Origin: Akkermansia muciniphila | Lineage (GTDB): Bacteria > Verrucomicrobiota > Verrucomicrobiia > Opitutales > Opitutaceae | Direction of reading: 5' to 3' | Assembly (NCBI GenBank): GCA_945888375.1 | Contig: CAMCZZ010000003.1 | Location: 1 to 64,000 of the forward strand | Length of the DNA stretch: 64,000 nucleotides | Part shown: piece by piece, positions 1 to 11,434 of the stretch | Position numbering within the stretch: position 1 is the first letter of the stretch | How the letters are laid out: each line of letters opens with the position of its first letter | Made by a program: the position numbers and the translations under genes | Notes under the pieces: model-generated | Databases searched by the model: none | Told to the model about the DNA's origin: nothing | What the model saw: only the letters and a program-made list of their open reading frames with translations

Positions 1-2792
<2,792 letters not shown>

Positions 2793-2954
2793 GTGTTGTG
2801 GTGGGTCTAGGGAAGGAGTTTTCAGCGGCCCGGGGTGGGGCGCGTAAAAGTGTAAGACAAGACGCTACGGTCGACGGGTGTCAACGATAGGGGCGCAGAC
2901 CAAGCGGAAGACGAGGGTTGAAAAGCGCCACGTGCGCGGCTTGCTCGGCGCATT

Positions 2955-3794
2955 GTGAACGAAAACCGCCCCCCCACTGATGTCCTCGACGACGAAGATC
3001 CCGTGGACACGGAGGACACTCACCACCCGCGCGAGAAGCCCATGGGGTTCCTCGAGCATCTGGAAGAGCTGCGCTGGACCTTGGTGAAGTGCGCGATCGC
3101 GCTCGCCGTCGCGGCAGGCCTGGTAGGCACCTTTCTGAAAGAGTTTAACGACGTGTTGCTCTGGCCCTTGCGCCACGTGCAGGCCCAGCGCGATGGCTTG
3201 ACGCTGGAGTTGACCACCCGGAGCGTGATGGAGGGCTTCAGCATCGTGATCCAACTTTGTGGCTTCGGCGGCCTGGCCCTGGCCGCGCCGTTCATGATCA
3301 TCTTCGTCGGCCAGTTTGTGGCGCCGGCCTTGAGCGATGCGGAGAAGCGCCTGGTGATTCCTACCGGCTTGAGCGCGACCTTGCTTTTTATCATGGGAGC
3401 GGCGTTCGGGTTTTTCCTGCTCACGCCCAGCACACTGCGGGTCTCGTTGGAGATTAACGAGCTGATGAACTACAAGCCGCAGTGGACGCCCGACAGTTAC
3501 TACTCACTGCTCACATGGCTGGTGCTGGGCGTGGGCGCAGCGTTCGAGTTTCCGTTGCTTATCGTCATGGCCATCCATTTCGGCATGCTGAGGGTGGAAA
3601 GCCTGCGCAGATTTCGCCGCCACTCGATCGTGGGCATCTTTATCGTCGCCGCCGTGGTCACGCCAACTCCGGACCCGTTCACACAAACGATGTTCGCCGC
3701 TCCGCTCTACCTGCTTTTTGAGATCGCCATCCTCGTCGGCTCGCGAGTCCAGGCCCGGCGTGACGCCCGCCTCGCGGCTGCGGGTATCGCCTGA
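2955..3794 (+). CDS. tatC: Sec-independent protein translocase TatC
   Basis: Core receptor of the twin-arginine translocase, which exports folded proteins across the inner membrane. The 279-residue product has the signature MGFLEHLEELRWTLVK near residue 30 before the first membrane helix, then about six hydrophobic segments. The PTPDPFTQ motif lies in the C-terminal third, as in TatC. The start is a GTG at 2955 because no ATG lies in a good position upstream; a later ATG at MGFLEHLEELRW is possible but would remove the acidic N-terminal tail. It is divergent from ppdK with about 160 bp between them. A TatA/B-type gene lies 22 kb away at 25199, so the Tat genes are not in one operon here. Confidence 0.95.
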   Translation: MNENRPPTDVLDDEDPVDTEDTHHPREKPMGFLEHLEELRWTLVKCAIALAVAAGLVGTFLKEFNDVLLWPLRHVQAQRDGLTLELTTRSVMEGFSIVIQLCGFGGLALAAPFMIIFVGQFVAPALSDAEKRLVIPTGLSATLLFIMGAAFGFFLLTPSTLRVSLEINELMNYKPQWTPDSYYSLLTWLVLGVGAAFEFPLLIVMAIHFGMLRVESLRRFRRHSIVGIFIVAAVVTPTPDPFTQTMFAAPLYLLFEIAILVGSRVQARRDARLAAAGIA

Positions 3795-3828
3795 ATGTAA
3801 TTTGTTCACCCAGACCAATTTAGCCGAA

Positions 3829-3904
3829 CTTGGCCGTAGAAAGTCCCAGAACGCGCAAAACCAAGCCTACTTTCGGGCGACTTCTACGCCTTTATTCGGC
3901 CAAG
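3829..3904. repeat. Imperfect inverted repeat between tatC and HD gene
   Basis: Outer arms are CTTGGCCG (3829-3836) and CGGCCAAG (3897-3904). Imperfect inner arms follow: GTAGAAAGTCCC against GGGCGACTTCTAC. It lies in the 169-bp gap between the convergent tatC and HD-domain genes, so it may fold at the ends of both transcripts. No strong T-tract is present, so a terminator role is uncertain. Confidence 0.4.
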
Positions 3905-3963
3905 GTCTATTTTAACAAAAGGGGGTTGAGCGGTGTCCCCGCCATCCGCCGCCAGGCACCCGA

Positions 3964-4551
3964 TTAGCTCTCGGGTAAAACCCCGCGGGCCACAGCATCG
4001 TCCAGCATCGCGAGGGCGTGCGCCCACACTGCCTCCGCCCCCTCGCGGGCGTGCTGGTTGCGAGCGATCACCTTGGCGCGAGTGACCCCATGCTCGCGCC
4101 ATTTTTCCCCATCGGTGAGGATATTGAGCAAAACCGGTTGCAGCCGGTCGATGGCCGCCGCGAAACGAGCTTCGGGCGTATGGCGCGCCTCGAACTCCTC
4201 CCAACAGGCGCGCAGTTCCGCGCCTTGATCCTTTGGTAGAAGACCAAAAATTCGGTCGGCAGCACGCGCCTCGCGCTCGGCCTGGCCCACCATGCCGGCA
4301 GTGTCATAAGCATACGTGTCGCCCGCATCGATCTCCACCAGATCATGAATAACGAGCATCCGCAGCACGCGGACGAGGTCGACCGGGACATTGCTATGTT
4401 CCGCGAGGGTGATCGTCATCAAACAGAGGTGCCAGGAGTGCTCGGCGTCATTCTCGCGCCTGCGACTGGCCGGCAGGAGGGTCTGGCGCTTGATTTCGGC
4501 GAGCTTCAGGCACTCGGCCAGAAAAGCATATTGCTGCTGGATGCGGGTCAT
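3964..4551 (-). CDS. HD-domain phosphohydrolase (YfbR/HDDC2-like)
   Basis: A 195-residue HD-superfamily protein. The metal-binding set is visible as DAEHSWH (near residue 36) and VIHDLVEIDAGD (near residue 68), with a further Asp in the C-terminal half, matching the compact YfbR/HDDC2 group. Characterised members include 5'-deoxynucleotidases, but the substrate cannot be read from sequence. It is divergent from serA, whose start is 93 bp away. No membrane segment or partner domain is present. Confidence is good for the fold and low for the exact substrate. Confidence 0.85.
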   Translation of the reverse strand: MTRIQQQYAFLAECLKLAEIKRQTLLPASRRRENDAEHSWHLCLMTITLAEHSNVPVDLVRVLRMLVIHDLVEIDAGDTYAYDTAGMVGQAEREARAADRIFGLLPKDQGAELRACWEEFEARHTPEARFAAAIDRLQPVLLNILTDGEKWREHGVTRAKVIARNQHAREGAEAVWAHALAMLDDAVARGVLPES

Positions 4552-4643
4552 GACTGGGCAAGGCTAGGCGGGGGCACCAGGGGGGCCGAGCTTTTCCTTG
4601 CCCGCCGGGGCCGGGAGGCGTTGCCTAAACCCTTTTCCCTCCC

Positions 4644-6233
4644 ATGAAAATCCTCGTCGCCGACAAGATCTCGCCCACGGGCGTCGCCTACCTGCGCCAG
4701 CAGCCGGGCTTTGAAGTCATCGAGGCCTACGGCTCCTCGCCCGAAAAGATCATCGATCTGGTCAAGGACGTCCACGCCATCGCCGTCCGCTCGGAAACGA
4801 AAATCACCCGCGCGGTGTTCGCCGCCGCCCCCCACCTCAAGGTCGTCGGACGCGCCGGCGTCGGCGTGGACAACGTCGACGTCGAGGCCGCCACTGAGCA
4901 CGGCGTGGTCGTGATGAACACCCCGGGTGGCAACACGATCTCGACCGCCGAGCTCACCTTCACCCACATCCTCTGCTGCGCCCGTCCGATCGCGCAGGGC
5001 GCGGCCTCGATGAAAGCTGGCAACTGGGATCGCAAGACGCTCAGCGGCGTCGAGCTGCTCCGGAAAAACATCGGCATCATCGGCCTCGGCCGCATCGGCA
5101 GCGAAGTCGCCAAGCGCGCCCTGGCCTTTGGCATGAAAGTGCTTGCCTACGACCCCTACCTGACGCCCGCCCGCGCCGCCGCCATGCAGGTCGAATCGGT
5201 CTCGCTCGACGCGCTTCTGGCCGGTTCCGACTACATCACGGTGCACATGCCGCTGACCGAAGAGACCAACAACATGATCGACGAGACCGCGCTCGCGAAG
5301 TGCAAGAAGGGCGTCCGCATCGTCAATTGCGCCCGCGGCGGCATCGTCAACGAGAAGGCCTTGGTCGCCGCCCTCAAAAGCGGACAGGTCGGCGCCGCCG
5401 GCCTCGATGTCTTCGAGACCGAGCCCCTACCCAAGGACAACGAGCTTCGCTCCGCGCCCAACATCGTGCTCACGCCCCACATCGCCGCCTCCACCGCTGA
5501 AGCCCAGGAATCGGTCGGTATCGAGATCGCCGAGCAAATCGCCGACGTGCTGCTCCACGGCGCGGTCCGCAACGCCGTCAACCTGCCCTCGATGGACGCC
5601 GCCGCCGCCAAGGTGATCGCGCCCTACCTGGACCTCGCCGCCAAGCTCGGCACCCTCGTCCAGCAGATCGCGCCCAAGCAGATCGCCAAACTCCGCGTGA
5701 CCTACCAGGGCAAGGTCGCCGAATTCGACGTCAACGCCATCACCCGCGCCCTCCAGCGCGGCTTCCTCCGCCGCATCAGCGGCGACGGCGTGAACGCGGT
5801 CAACGCCCCCACCTACATCCAGCGCCTCGGCCTCGCCTTCGAGGTCGTGAAATCCACCGACGCCGGCGATTACACTGACCTGATCGAGCTCGAGGCCACC
5901 GCCGGCGACGGCAGCCTGCACCGCGCAAGCGGCACCCTCATCGGCAAGGCCAACGCGCCCCGCATCGTCGGCATCAACGGCCGCGAGGTCGAAGTCGCCG
6001 CCGAGGGCTCGCTCCTCGTCCTCGAAAACAACGACCAGCCCGGCATGGTCGGAGCGGTCGGCACCCTCCTCGGCAATGACGGGGTCAACATCGCCGACAT
6101 GTCGCTCTCCCGCCTCACCCCCGGCGGCACCGCCTACATGGTGGTGCGCGTGGACCACGAACCCAGCGCCGCCGCCCGCGACGCGATCAAGGCCAACGCC
6201 GCGATCAAACTGGCGAAGTTCGTGCAGCTCTAA
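4644..6233 (+). CDS. serA: D-3-phosphoglycerate dehydrogenase
   Basis: First enzyme of serine synthesis, oxidising 3-phosphoglycerate to 3-phosphohydroxypyruvate with NAD+. At 529 residues it is the long form. The substrate-binding domain encloses a Rossmann NAD domain (GIIGLGRIGSEVAKRA near residue 145). The catalytic Arg lies in NCARGGIVNE (near 230), Glu in DVFETEPLP (near 257) and His in LTPHIAAST (near 277). The intervening domain (about 320-450) and a C-terminal ACT domain (from about 455, LENNDQPGMVG) suggest allosteric control, classically by serine. The ATG at 4644 follows a purine-poor leader. It is probably monocistronic or weakly linked to plsY, since a long hairpin element separates them. 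Confidence 0.97.
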   Translation: MKILVADKISPTGVAYLRQQPGFEVIEAYGSSPEKIIDLVKDVHAIAVRSETKITRAVFAAAPHLKVVGRAGVGVDNVDVEAATEHGVVVMNTPGGNTISTAELTFTHILCCARPIAQGAASMKAGNWDRKTLSGVELLRKNIGIIGLGRIGSEVAKRALAFGMKVLAYDPYLTPARAAAMQVESVSLDALLAGSDYITVHMPLTEETNNMIDETALAKCKKGVRIVNCARGGIVNEKALVAALKSGQVGAAGLDVFETEPLPKDNELRSAPNIVLTPHIAASTAEAQESVGIEIAEQIADVLLHGAVRNAVNLPSMDAAAAKVIAPYLDLAAKLGTLVQQIAPKQIAKLRVTYQGKVAEFDVNAITRALQRGFLRRISGDGVNAVNAPTYIQRLGLAFEVVKSTDAGDYTDLIELEATAGDGSLHRASGTLIGKANAPRIVGINGREVEVAAEGSLLVLENNDQPGMVGAVGTLLGNDGVNIADMSLSRLTPGGTAYMVVRVDHEPSAAARDAIKANAAIKLAKFVQL

Positions 6234-6245
6234 ACTCGGAATGAT

Positions 6246-6347
6246 AAGCGCAAAGACGCGAAGCCGCTAAGGACGATCCGCCAAGCAACGACAACGGGAA
6301 CCGGTTTCTCTTTTGATCGTTCTTCGCGGCTTGGCGTCTTTGCGCTT
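6246..6347. repeat. Long inverted-repeat element, copy A (serA-plsY gap)
   Basis: Two 33-nt arms (6246-6278 and 6315-6347) are reverse complements at 30 of 33 positions, separated by 36 nt. The outer end reads AAGCGCAAAGACGC and its mirror. A related element with the same outer arm lies at 8401-8507. Transcribed from serA it would form a very stable hairpin, so it may protect or terminate the mRNA. Its modular repeated sequence looks like a small non-coding mobile or REP-type element. Confidence 0.8.
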
Positions 6348-6361
6348 CAATAAATTGTCCC

Positions 6362-7021
6362 ATGCTGACCCCGCTTCTCCATGCCGCCGTCGCCGGCTAC
6401 CTGCTGGGCGCCCTGCCCTTCGGGTGGCTGATCGCGCGCAAATTCGGGATCAACATCTTCGAGCACGGCTCAAAAAACCCGGGCGCGACCAACGTGAAGC
6501 GCGTGCTCGGCGACCTCTTCGGCAAAAAGGGCAAACGCGCGGGCGACCTGGCATTTTTCCTCGATGCACTGAAAGGCGCGGCCGCGGTTGGTGTGGCCAA
6601 GGTGGTCGCTGCCGAGTGGATTTTTCACCGCTCCGGCACCGTGGCGGTTGAAACCATGGCCATCACCGGCCTGGTGTTCGCCTTGCTCGGCCACAGCTTC
6701 AGCTGCTGGACACGTTTCAAGGGCGGCAAGGGCGTCGCCACCTCCGCCGGCGGGCTGATCGTCTTGCTGCCCTTACCGACTTTGCTCGCGGTCGTGGCGT
6801 GGGTGACGGTTTTCCAGGTTTCGCGCTACGTTTCCCTCGCCTCAATCGTGGCTTCAGTGGTGTTACCCGCCGCCGCATGGATTTTGGATACGCCAACCGC
6901 CTTCGCCGGCCTTGCCAGCCTGCTGGGCGTGTTCGTGATCCTGCGCCACCGCGCCAACATCACTCGCCTGCTGAACGGAACCGAAAACAAGTTCGTAAAA
7001 AAAACCGCGGGCAACGGCTAG
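6362..7021 (+). CDS. plsY: Glycerol-3-phosphate acyltransferase PlsY
   Basis: Integral membrane enzyme that acylates glycerol-3-phosphate from acyl-phosphate, the first committed step of phospholipid synthesis. The 219-residue protein shows the three PlsY cytoplasmic motifs: GSKNPGATNVKR (residues ~37-48), GHSFSCWTRFKGGKGVATS (~115-134) and a C-terminal HRANITRLLNGTENK. About five hydrophobic segments lie between them. It starts 14 bp after the inverted repeat. The acyl-phosphate-forming partner PlsX is not in the window. Confidence 0.95.
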   Translation: MLTPLLHAAVAGYLLGALPFGWLIARKFGINIFEHGSKNPGATNVKRVLGDLFGKKGKRAGDLAFFLDALKGAAAVGVAKVVAAEWIFHRSGTVAVETMAITGLVFALLGHSFSCWTRFKGGKGVATSAGGLIVLLPLPTLLAVVAWVTVFQVSRYVSLASIVASVVLPAAAWILDTPTAFAGLASLLGVFVILRHRANITRLLNGTENKFVKKTAGNG

Positions 7022-7094
7022 CGAGCGGCGCCCCTATTACGACCCGCGCTTCTTCTCGCTACTCTCCAACCGCTACTCACTACTTCTGCCCAAA

Positions 7095-8396
7095 ATGAGC
7101 TCCGCCCCCGTCATCCACATCGGCATCTGCGGCCTCGGCACCGTCGGCCAGGGTGTCTGGAAACACATCGAGCGCGCCCTGCCCGACCTCGAGGCCCGCC
7201 TCGGCGCCCGCCTCGTGCTCGCCCGCGCCTCCGTGCGCGATTTGGAAAAAAAGCGCGACGTCCGCCTAAAGCCCGAGCAACTGACCAACGATCCGCTCGC
7301 GATCGCCCGCGACGATTCCATCCAGATCGTGTGCGAACTGATCGGCGGCACCGGCATCGCCCGCAAAGTCACCCTCGAAGCCCTGAAGCGCGGAAAAACT
7401 GTCGTCTCCGCCAACAAGGCCCTGCTCTGCGCCCACGGCCCCGAACTCTTTGCCACCGCCAGCAAACACGGCGGACGCTTCTTCTTCGAAGCCTCGGTCG
7501 CCGGCGGCATCCCCATCATCAAAGCCCTGCGCGAAGGCTTGGTCGCGAACCGCTTCCGCCGCATCTACGGCATCCTCAACGGCACCTGTAATTACATCCT
7601 CACCCGCATGGAGCGCGAGGGCCTGCCCTACCCCGTGATCCTGAAGGAGGCCAAGGAACTGGGCTACGCCGAGGCCGACGAGTCGCTCGACGTCGAGGGC
7701 TGGGACACCGCCCACAAGGCCTCCGTGCTCGCCTACCTCGCCCACGGCACCTGGGTGCCCACCTCGAAAATGGTCGTCGAGGGCATCACCGCGCTCACCC
7801 AGGCCGACCTGACCTTCGCCCGCGAACACGGCTACGCGATCAAGCTGCTTGCCGTCATCGAACGCGACCTCGAGCGCAATGTCCTCTCGGTCGGCGTTTA
7901 CCCCGCCCTGCTCCCGCTTACCAAGGCCATCGCCAACGTGAACGAGGTTTACAACGGCATCTCGGTCTCCGGCGATGTGGTCGGCGAAACCACTTACATC
8001 GGTCGCGGCGCCGGCCAGGACCCCACCGCCAGCGCCGTGATCGGCGACATTATCGACGCCGCCACCCAACTGGTGCGCGGAGGCCGCGTGCTCCCCCCCG
8101 CGCCCACCACCAAGCTCGCCCTCACCCCGCCCGCCGCCCTCCGCTCGCGCCACTACCTGCGCCTCGACGTGAAAGACCAGCCCGGCGTGCTGGCTAAGAT
8201 CGCCAGCTGCACCGCCAAGGCCGGCGTGAGCATCGCCAGCCTCATGCAGCGCCCGAGCGATAAACCCGAGGCCGCCTCCCTCCTCCTGACCACCCACGTG
8301 AGCAACGAAGCCCAGATCCGTCTCACCATCTCCCGCCTGACCCGCCTCAAGTGCGTGCTCGGCAAACCCCTCCTGCTACGCATCGCGGATTTCTGA
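7095..8396 (+). CDS. hom: Homoserine dehydrogenase
   Basis: Reduces aspartate semialdehyde to homoserine for threonine and methionine. The 433-residue monofunctional form has an N-terminal NAD(P) domain (GICGLGTVGQGVW, residues ~8-20) and a catalytic domain with GGIPIIKALREGL and NGTCNYILTRM (~135-175). Lys in LKEAKELGYAEADES is the expected catalytic region. A C-terminal ACT domain (KDQPGVLAKIASC, from about 358) suggests feedback control, classically by threonine. It heads the block hom-lysC-thrC. A long inverted repeat separates it from lysC. Homoserine kinase (thrB) is not in the block. Confidence 0.97.
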   Translation: MSSAPVIHIGICGLGTVGQGVWKHIERALPDLEARLGARLVLARASVRDLEKKRDVRLKPEQLTNDPLAIARDDSIQIVCELIGGTGIARKVTLEALKRGKTVVSANKALLCAHGPELFATASKHGGRFFFEASVAGGIPIIKALREGLVANRFRRIYGILNGTCNYILTRMEREGLPYPVILKEAKELGYAEADESLDVEGWDTAHKASVLAYLAHGTWVPTSKMVVEGITALTQADLTFAREHGYAIKLLAVIERDLERNVLSVGVYPALLPLTKAIANVNEVYNGISVSGDVVGETTYIGRGAGQDPTASAVIGDIIDAATQLVRGGRVLPPAPTTKLALTPPAALRSRHYLRLDVKDQPGVLAKIASCTAKAGVSIASLMQRPSDKPEAASLLLTTHVSNEAQIRLTISRLTRLKCVLGKPLLLRIADF

Positions 8397-8400
8397 CGCC

Positions 8401-8507
8401 AAGCGCGAAGACGCGAAGTGGCGAAGGCCTACCCGCAAAGACAAAGCCTCACAGACAGTTTTCATTTTCCTCCTGATCGACCTTAGCGTCTTGGCGTCTT
8501 CGCGCTT
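8401..8507. repeat. Long inverted-repeat element, copy B (hom-lysC gap)
   Basis: Arms 8401-8427 and 8481-8507 are reverse complements at 23 of 27 positions around a 53-nt centre. The outer arm AAGCGCGAAGACGC matches copy A at 6246 except for one base, and both right ends read GCGCTTCAA. It begins four bases after the hom stop. A TTG inside it opens an in-frame 15-codon extension of lysC, which I discount as repeat-derived. Confidence 0.78.
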
Positions 8508-8535
8508 CAACCCCGCTTCCATCCCCTCCCCTCCC

Positions 8536-9753
8536 ATGTCCCGAATCGTCCAGAAATACGGCGGCACCTCCGTGGGTGACGTCGAACGCATCAAAAAAGT
8601 CGCCGCCCGCATCAAGGGCTACCGCGAAGACGGCCACCAGGTTGTCGTTGTGGTCTCCGCCCGTTCAGGCGTGACAAATGAGCTGATCGCCCGCGCCAAG
8701 GCCGTGTGCGACAACCCCGACGAACGCGAGATGGACCAGCTGCTCGCCATCGGCGAACAGGAGACCATCGCGCTCACCGCCATGGCCCTCCACGGCCTCG
8801 GGGTCCCGGCCATTTCCTATACCGGCGCCCAAGCTGGCATCGTCACCGACGACGTTCACACCAAAGCCAAGATCCAGGGCATCGACGCCTCCGACATCGA
8901 GGCCGACCTCACCGCCGGCAAGGTTGTCATCGTGGCCGGCTTTCAAGGCATTACCGCCGAGGGCCGCATCTCGACCCTCGGCCGCGGCGGCTCCGACCTC
9001 ACCGCCATCGCCCTCGCCGGCGCGCTAAAGGCCGACAAGTGCGAGATCTACACCGACGTCGACGGCGTCTACACCGCCGACCCCCGCGTGGTGAAGGATG
9101 CCCGCAAACTCCAGGAAATTTCCTACGACGAGATGCTGGAACTCGCCTCCTCTGGATCAAAGGTGATGCAGTCCCGTTCCGTCGAGTTCGCCCATAAATA
9201 TGACGTCGTTTTCGAAGTCCGCTCCTCTTTTAACTACAACCCCGGAACCATCGTGAAAAAAGAAGTCGCCTACATGGAAAAAGTCGTCGTTCGCGGCGTC
9301 GCCGTCGACAAGGACCAAGCCAAGGTCGTCGTATCCAACATCGCCGACCAGCCCGGCTCCGCCGCCAAGGTGTTCACCGCCCTGGCCGATGCCTCCATCA
9401 TCGTCGATATGATCGTGCAGAACGTAGGCCGCAACGGCGTGGCCAACCTCACCTTCACCGTCCCGTTGACCGACGCCCATAAAGTCGGCCCCACCCTCGC
9501 CCCGGTGCTCACCCTGCTCGGCGGCGCCCAGGTGACAATCCACGACGACATCGCGAAGCTCTCCGTCGTCGGCGTCGGCATGAAGACCCACAGCGGCGTC
9601 GCCGCCACCCTCTTCACCGCCCTCGCCGCCGCCGGGGTGAATATTCAATTGATCAGCACCTCCGAGATAAAAATCTCCGTCATCGTGGACAAAACCAAGG
9701 CCGACGACGCCGCCCGCGTCGCGCACAAGGCCTTCGAACTCGAAAACCTCTGA
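8536..9753 (+). CDS. lysC: Aspartate kinase
   Basis: Phosphorylates aspartate, the first step toward lysine, threonine and methionine. The 405-residue product starts with RIVQKYGGTSVGD, the kinase substrate and ATP motif. It continues with VVVVSARSGVTNELI, TLGRGGSDLTAIALA and an EIYTDVDGVYTADPR loop. Two C-terminal ACT domains (from about residues 265 and 340; NIADQPGSAAKVF and VGVGMKTHSGVAA) indicate feedback control by end-product amino acids. I place the start at ATG 8536, because the longer frame begins at a TTG inside the repeat element. It sits between hom and thrC, fitting a coordinated aspartate-family unit. Confidence 0.97.
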   Translation: MSRIVQKYGGTSVGDVERIKKVAARIKGYREDGHQVVVVVSARSGVTNELIARAKAVCDNPDEREMDQLLAIGEQETIALTAMALHGLGVPAISYTGAQAGIVTDDVHTKAKIQGIDASDIEADLTAGKVVIVAGFQGITAEGRISTLGRGGSDLTAIALAGALKADKCEIYTDVDGVYTADPRVVKDARKLQEISYDEMLELASSGSKVMQSRSVEFAHKYDVVFEVRSSFNYNPGTIVKKEVAYMEKVVVRGVAVDKDQAKVVVSNIADQPGSAAKVFTALADASIIVDMIVQNVGRNGVANLTFTVPLTDAHKVGPTLAPVLTLLGGAQVTIHDDIAKLSVVGVGMKTHSGVAATLFTALAAAGVNIQLISTSEIKISVIVDKTKADDAARVAHKAFELENL

Positions 9754-9813
9754 GCTCCGGAGTTTCCCCGCCTCCGCGATGATCAGGGTGCCAGCCAGCC
9801 CAGCCCAAACGCC

Positions 9814-11175
9814 ATGAAGTTCGTCAGCACACGCGGCCAATCCCCCGCCCTCGGTTTCTCCGACGCCGTCGCCACCGGCCTCGCACCCGACGGCGGGCTT
9901 TATCTGCCCGAGATGCTACCGAGTTTCTCCGCCGCCGAGCTCGCCCGTTTCGCCACACTCTCCTATCCGGAGCTCTGCTTCGAGTTTCTCTCCCGCTTCG
10001 CCACCGATATCCCGCCAGAAACCCTGCGTTCGCTCGTCGCCAAGAGCTATACCACCTTCGCCCACGCCGACATCGCACCGGTGGTGAAGCTCGACGAACT
10101 CACCTACGTGCTGGAGCTCTTCCACGGCCCCACTCTCGCCTTCAAGGACTTCGCCCTGCAACTGCTGGGCAACCTCTACGGACACCAGTGTGCTGTCCGC
10201 GGCCAGACCATCAACGTCCTCGGCGCCACCTCGGGAGACACCGGCTCGGCCGCCATCCACGGCCTGCTCGGCAAGCCCGGCGTCGCCATCTTCATCGCCT
10301 ACCCCGACGGCCGCACCTCGCCCCTTCAAGAACGCCAGATGGCCTGCACCGGAGCGGCCAACGTCCACGCCTTGGCCATCGACGGCACCTTTGACGACGC
10401 TCAGGCCGCGCTGAAGGAGCTTTTCGCCGATCAAGAGTTCCGCACCCGCCACCGCCTGAGCGCAGTCAACTCGATCAACCTCGCCCGCATTCTCGCCCAA
10501 TGCGTTTACTACCTCTGGGCTTACCTCCGTCTGCCCGCCGGAGTGCGCGGGGAAATCGAGTGGGTCGTGCCCACCGGTAACTTCGGCAACGTCCTCGCGG
10601 GCTGGCTGCTGCAAAAAATGGGCGTGCCCCTGCACGGGTTCCGCGTCGCCACGAACCAAAACGATATTCTCCACCGTCTCTTCACCACCGGCGATTACCG
10701 TGTCTCCAGCGTTACGCCCTCGCTCGCGCCCTCGATGGATATCCAGGTCTCCAGCAACTTCGAACGCTTCCTTTACTACAGCGTCGGGCAAAACCCTGCC
10801 AAGGTCCGCGAGATCATGACGGCCTTTAAGACGACCGGGGCCTATACTTTCGCCAGTTTTGACCCCGATACCTTCACCGCCTCGCGGTGCGCCGATGCCG
10901 AAATCCCCGGCCTCGTCCGGACTATCTACCAGGACTACGGCTACATCGCTGACCCGCACACCGCATGCGGTTTTAAGTCACTCGCAAAGACTCGTCCGAG
11001 TATCGTCCTCGCCACCGCCAGCCCGGCCAAGTTTCCCGACACCATCCTCTCCGCCATCGGCGTTGAACCCATCAACCCAGGCCTGGAGTCCCTCAAAAGC
11101 CGGCCGCTGACTAAACACCGGCTACCGGCAAATACCGCCGCCATCCGGACCTACCTGGACCGCCACGCGGTCTGA
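9814..11175 (+). CDS. thrC: Threonine synthase
   Basis: PLP-dependent conversion of O-phosphohomoserine to threonine. The 453-residue protein has the N-terminal MKFVSTRGQSPALGFSDA block and ATGLAPDGGLYLPE typical of the longer class of the enzyme. The PLP lysine lies in PTLAFKDFALQ (near residue 113), the phosphate loop in GATSGDTGSAA, and PTGNFGNVLAGW follows near residue 250. The ATG at 9814 lies 60 bp after lysC. A hairpin about 20 bp after the stop may end the unit. The homoserine kinase needed to make its substrate must lie elsewhere. Confidence 0.97.
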   Translation: MKFVSTRGQSPALGFSDAVATGLAPDGGLYLPEMLPSFSAAELARFATLSYPELCFEFLSRFATDIPPETLRSLVAKSYTTFAHADIAPVVKLDELTYVLELFHGPTLAFKDFALQLLGNLYGHQCAVRGQTINVLGATSGDTGSAAIHGLLGKPGVAIFIAYPDGRTSPLQERQMACTGAANVHALAIDGTFDDAQAALKELFADQEFRTRHRLSAVNSINLARILAQCVYYLWAYLRLPAGVRGEIEWVVPTGNFGNVLAGWLLQKMGVPLHGFRVATNQNDILHRLFTTGDYRVSSVTPSLAPSMDIQVSSNFERFLYYSVGQNPAKVREIMTAFKTTGAYTFASFDPDTFTASRCADAEIPGLVRTIYQDYGYIADPHTACGFKSLAKTRPSIVLATASPAKFPDTILSAIGVEPINPGLESLKSRPLTKHRLPANTAAIRTYLDRHAV

Positions 11176-11194
11176 CTGGAGCCACAGGCAGGGC

Positions 11195-11227
11195 AAAAAG
11201 CCCGCGGGAAAATCCCCGAGGGCTTTA
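11195..11227. terminator. Probable terminator between thrC and cyclophilin
   Basis: A stem AAAGCCC/GGGCTTT is extended by partly paired inner bases around a short AAAAT loop. Read on the minus strand the stem is followed by five T, which would end the cyclophilin transcript. On the plus strand it follows the thrC stop by about 20 bp with only three T. It may act in both directions. Confidence 0.55.
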
Positions 11228-11434
11228 ACACGCAGGACTTTTCGGCAACAGGAGCCTCAGTCTGGACTATTCCGTTACCCGCGTCGCGTCGAGGCGACTC
11301 GGGGGCCCCTTTGAGTGGGGCCCTCGGCTCCGGGCTACGCCATCTCCGCTTCGCCCCTTCCTTCGCTCGGTCCGCGCCAAAATCAGCTAGCCACCTCGCC
11401 CAGCTGCGCTGCCGTCGAACTGATTTATCCCGGC

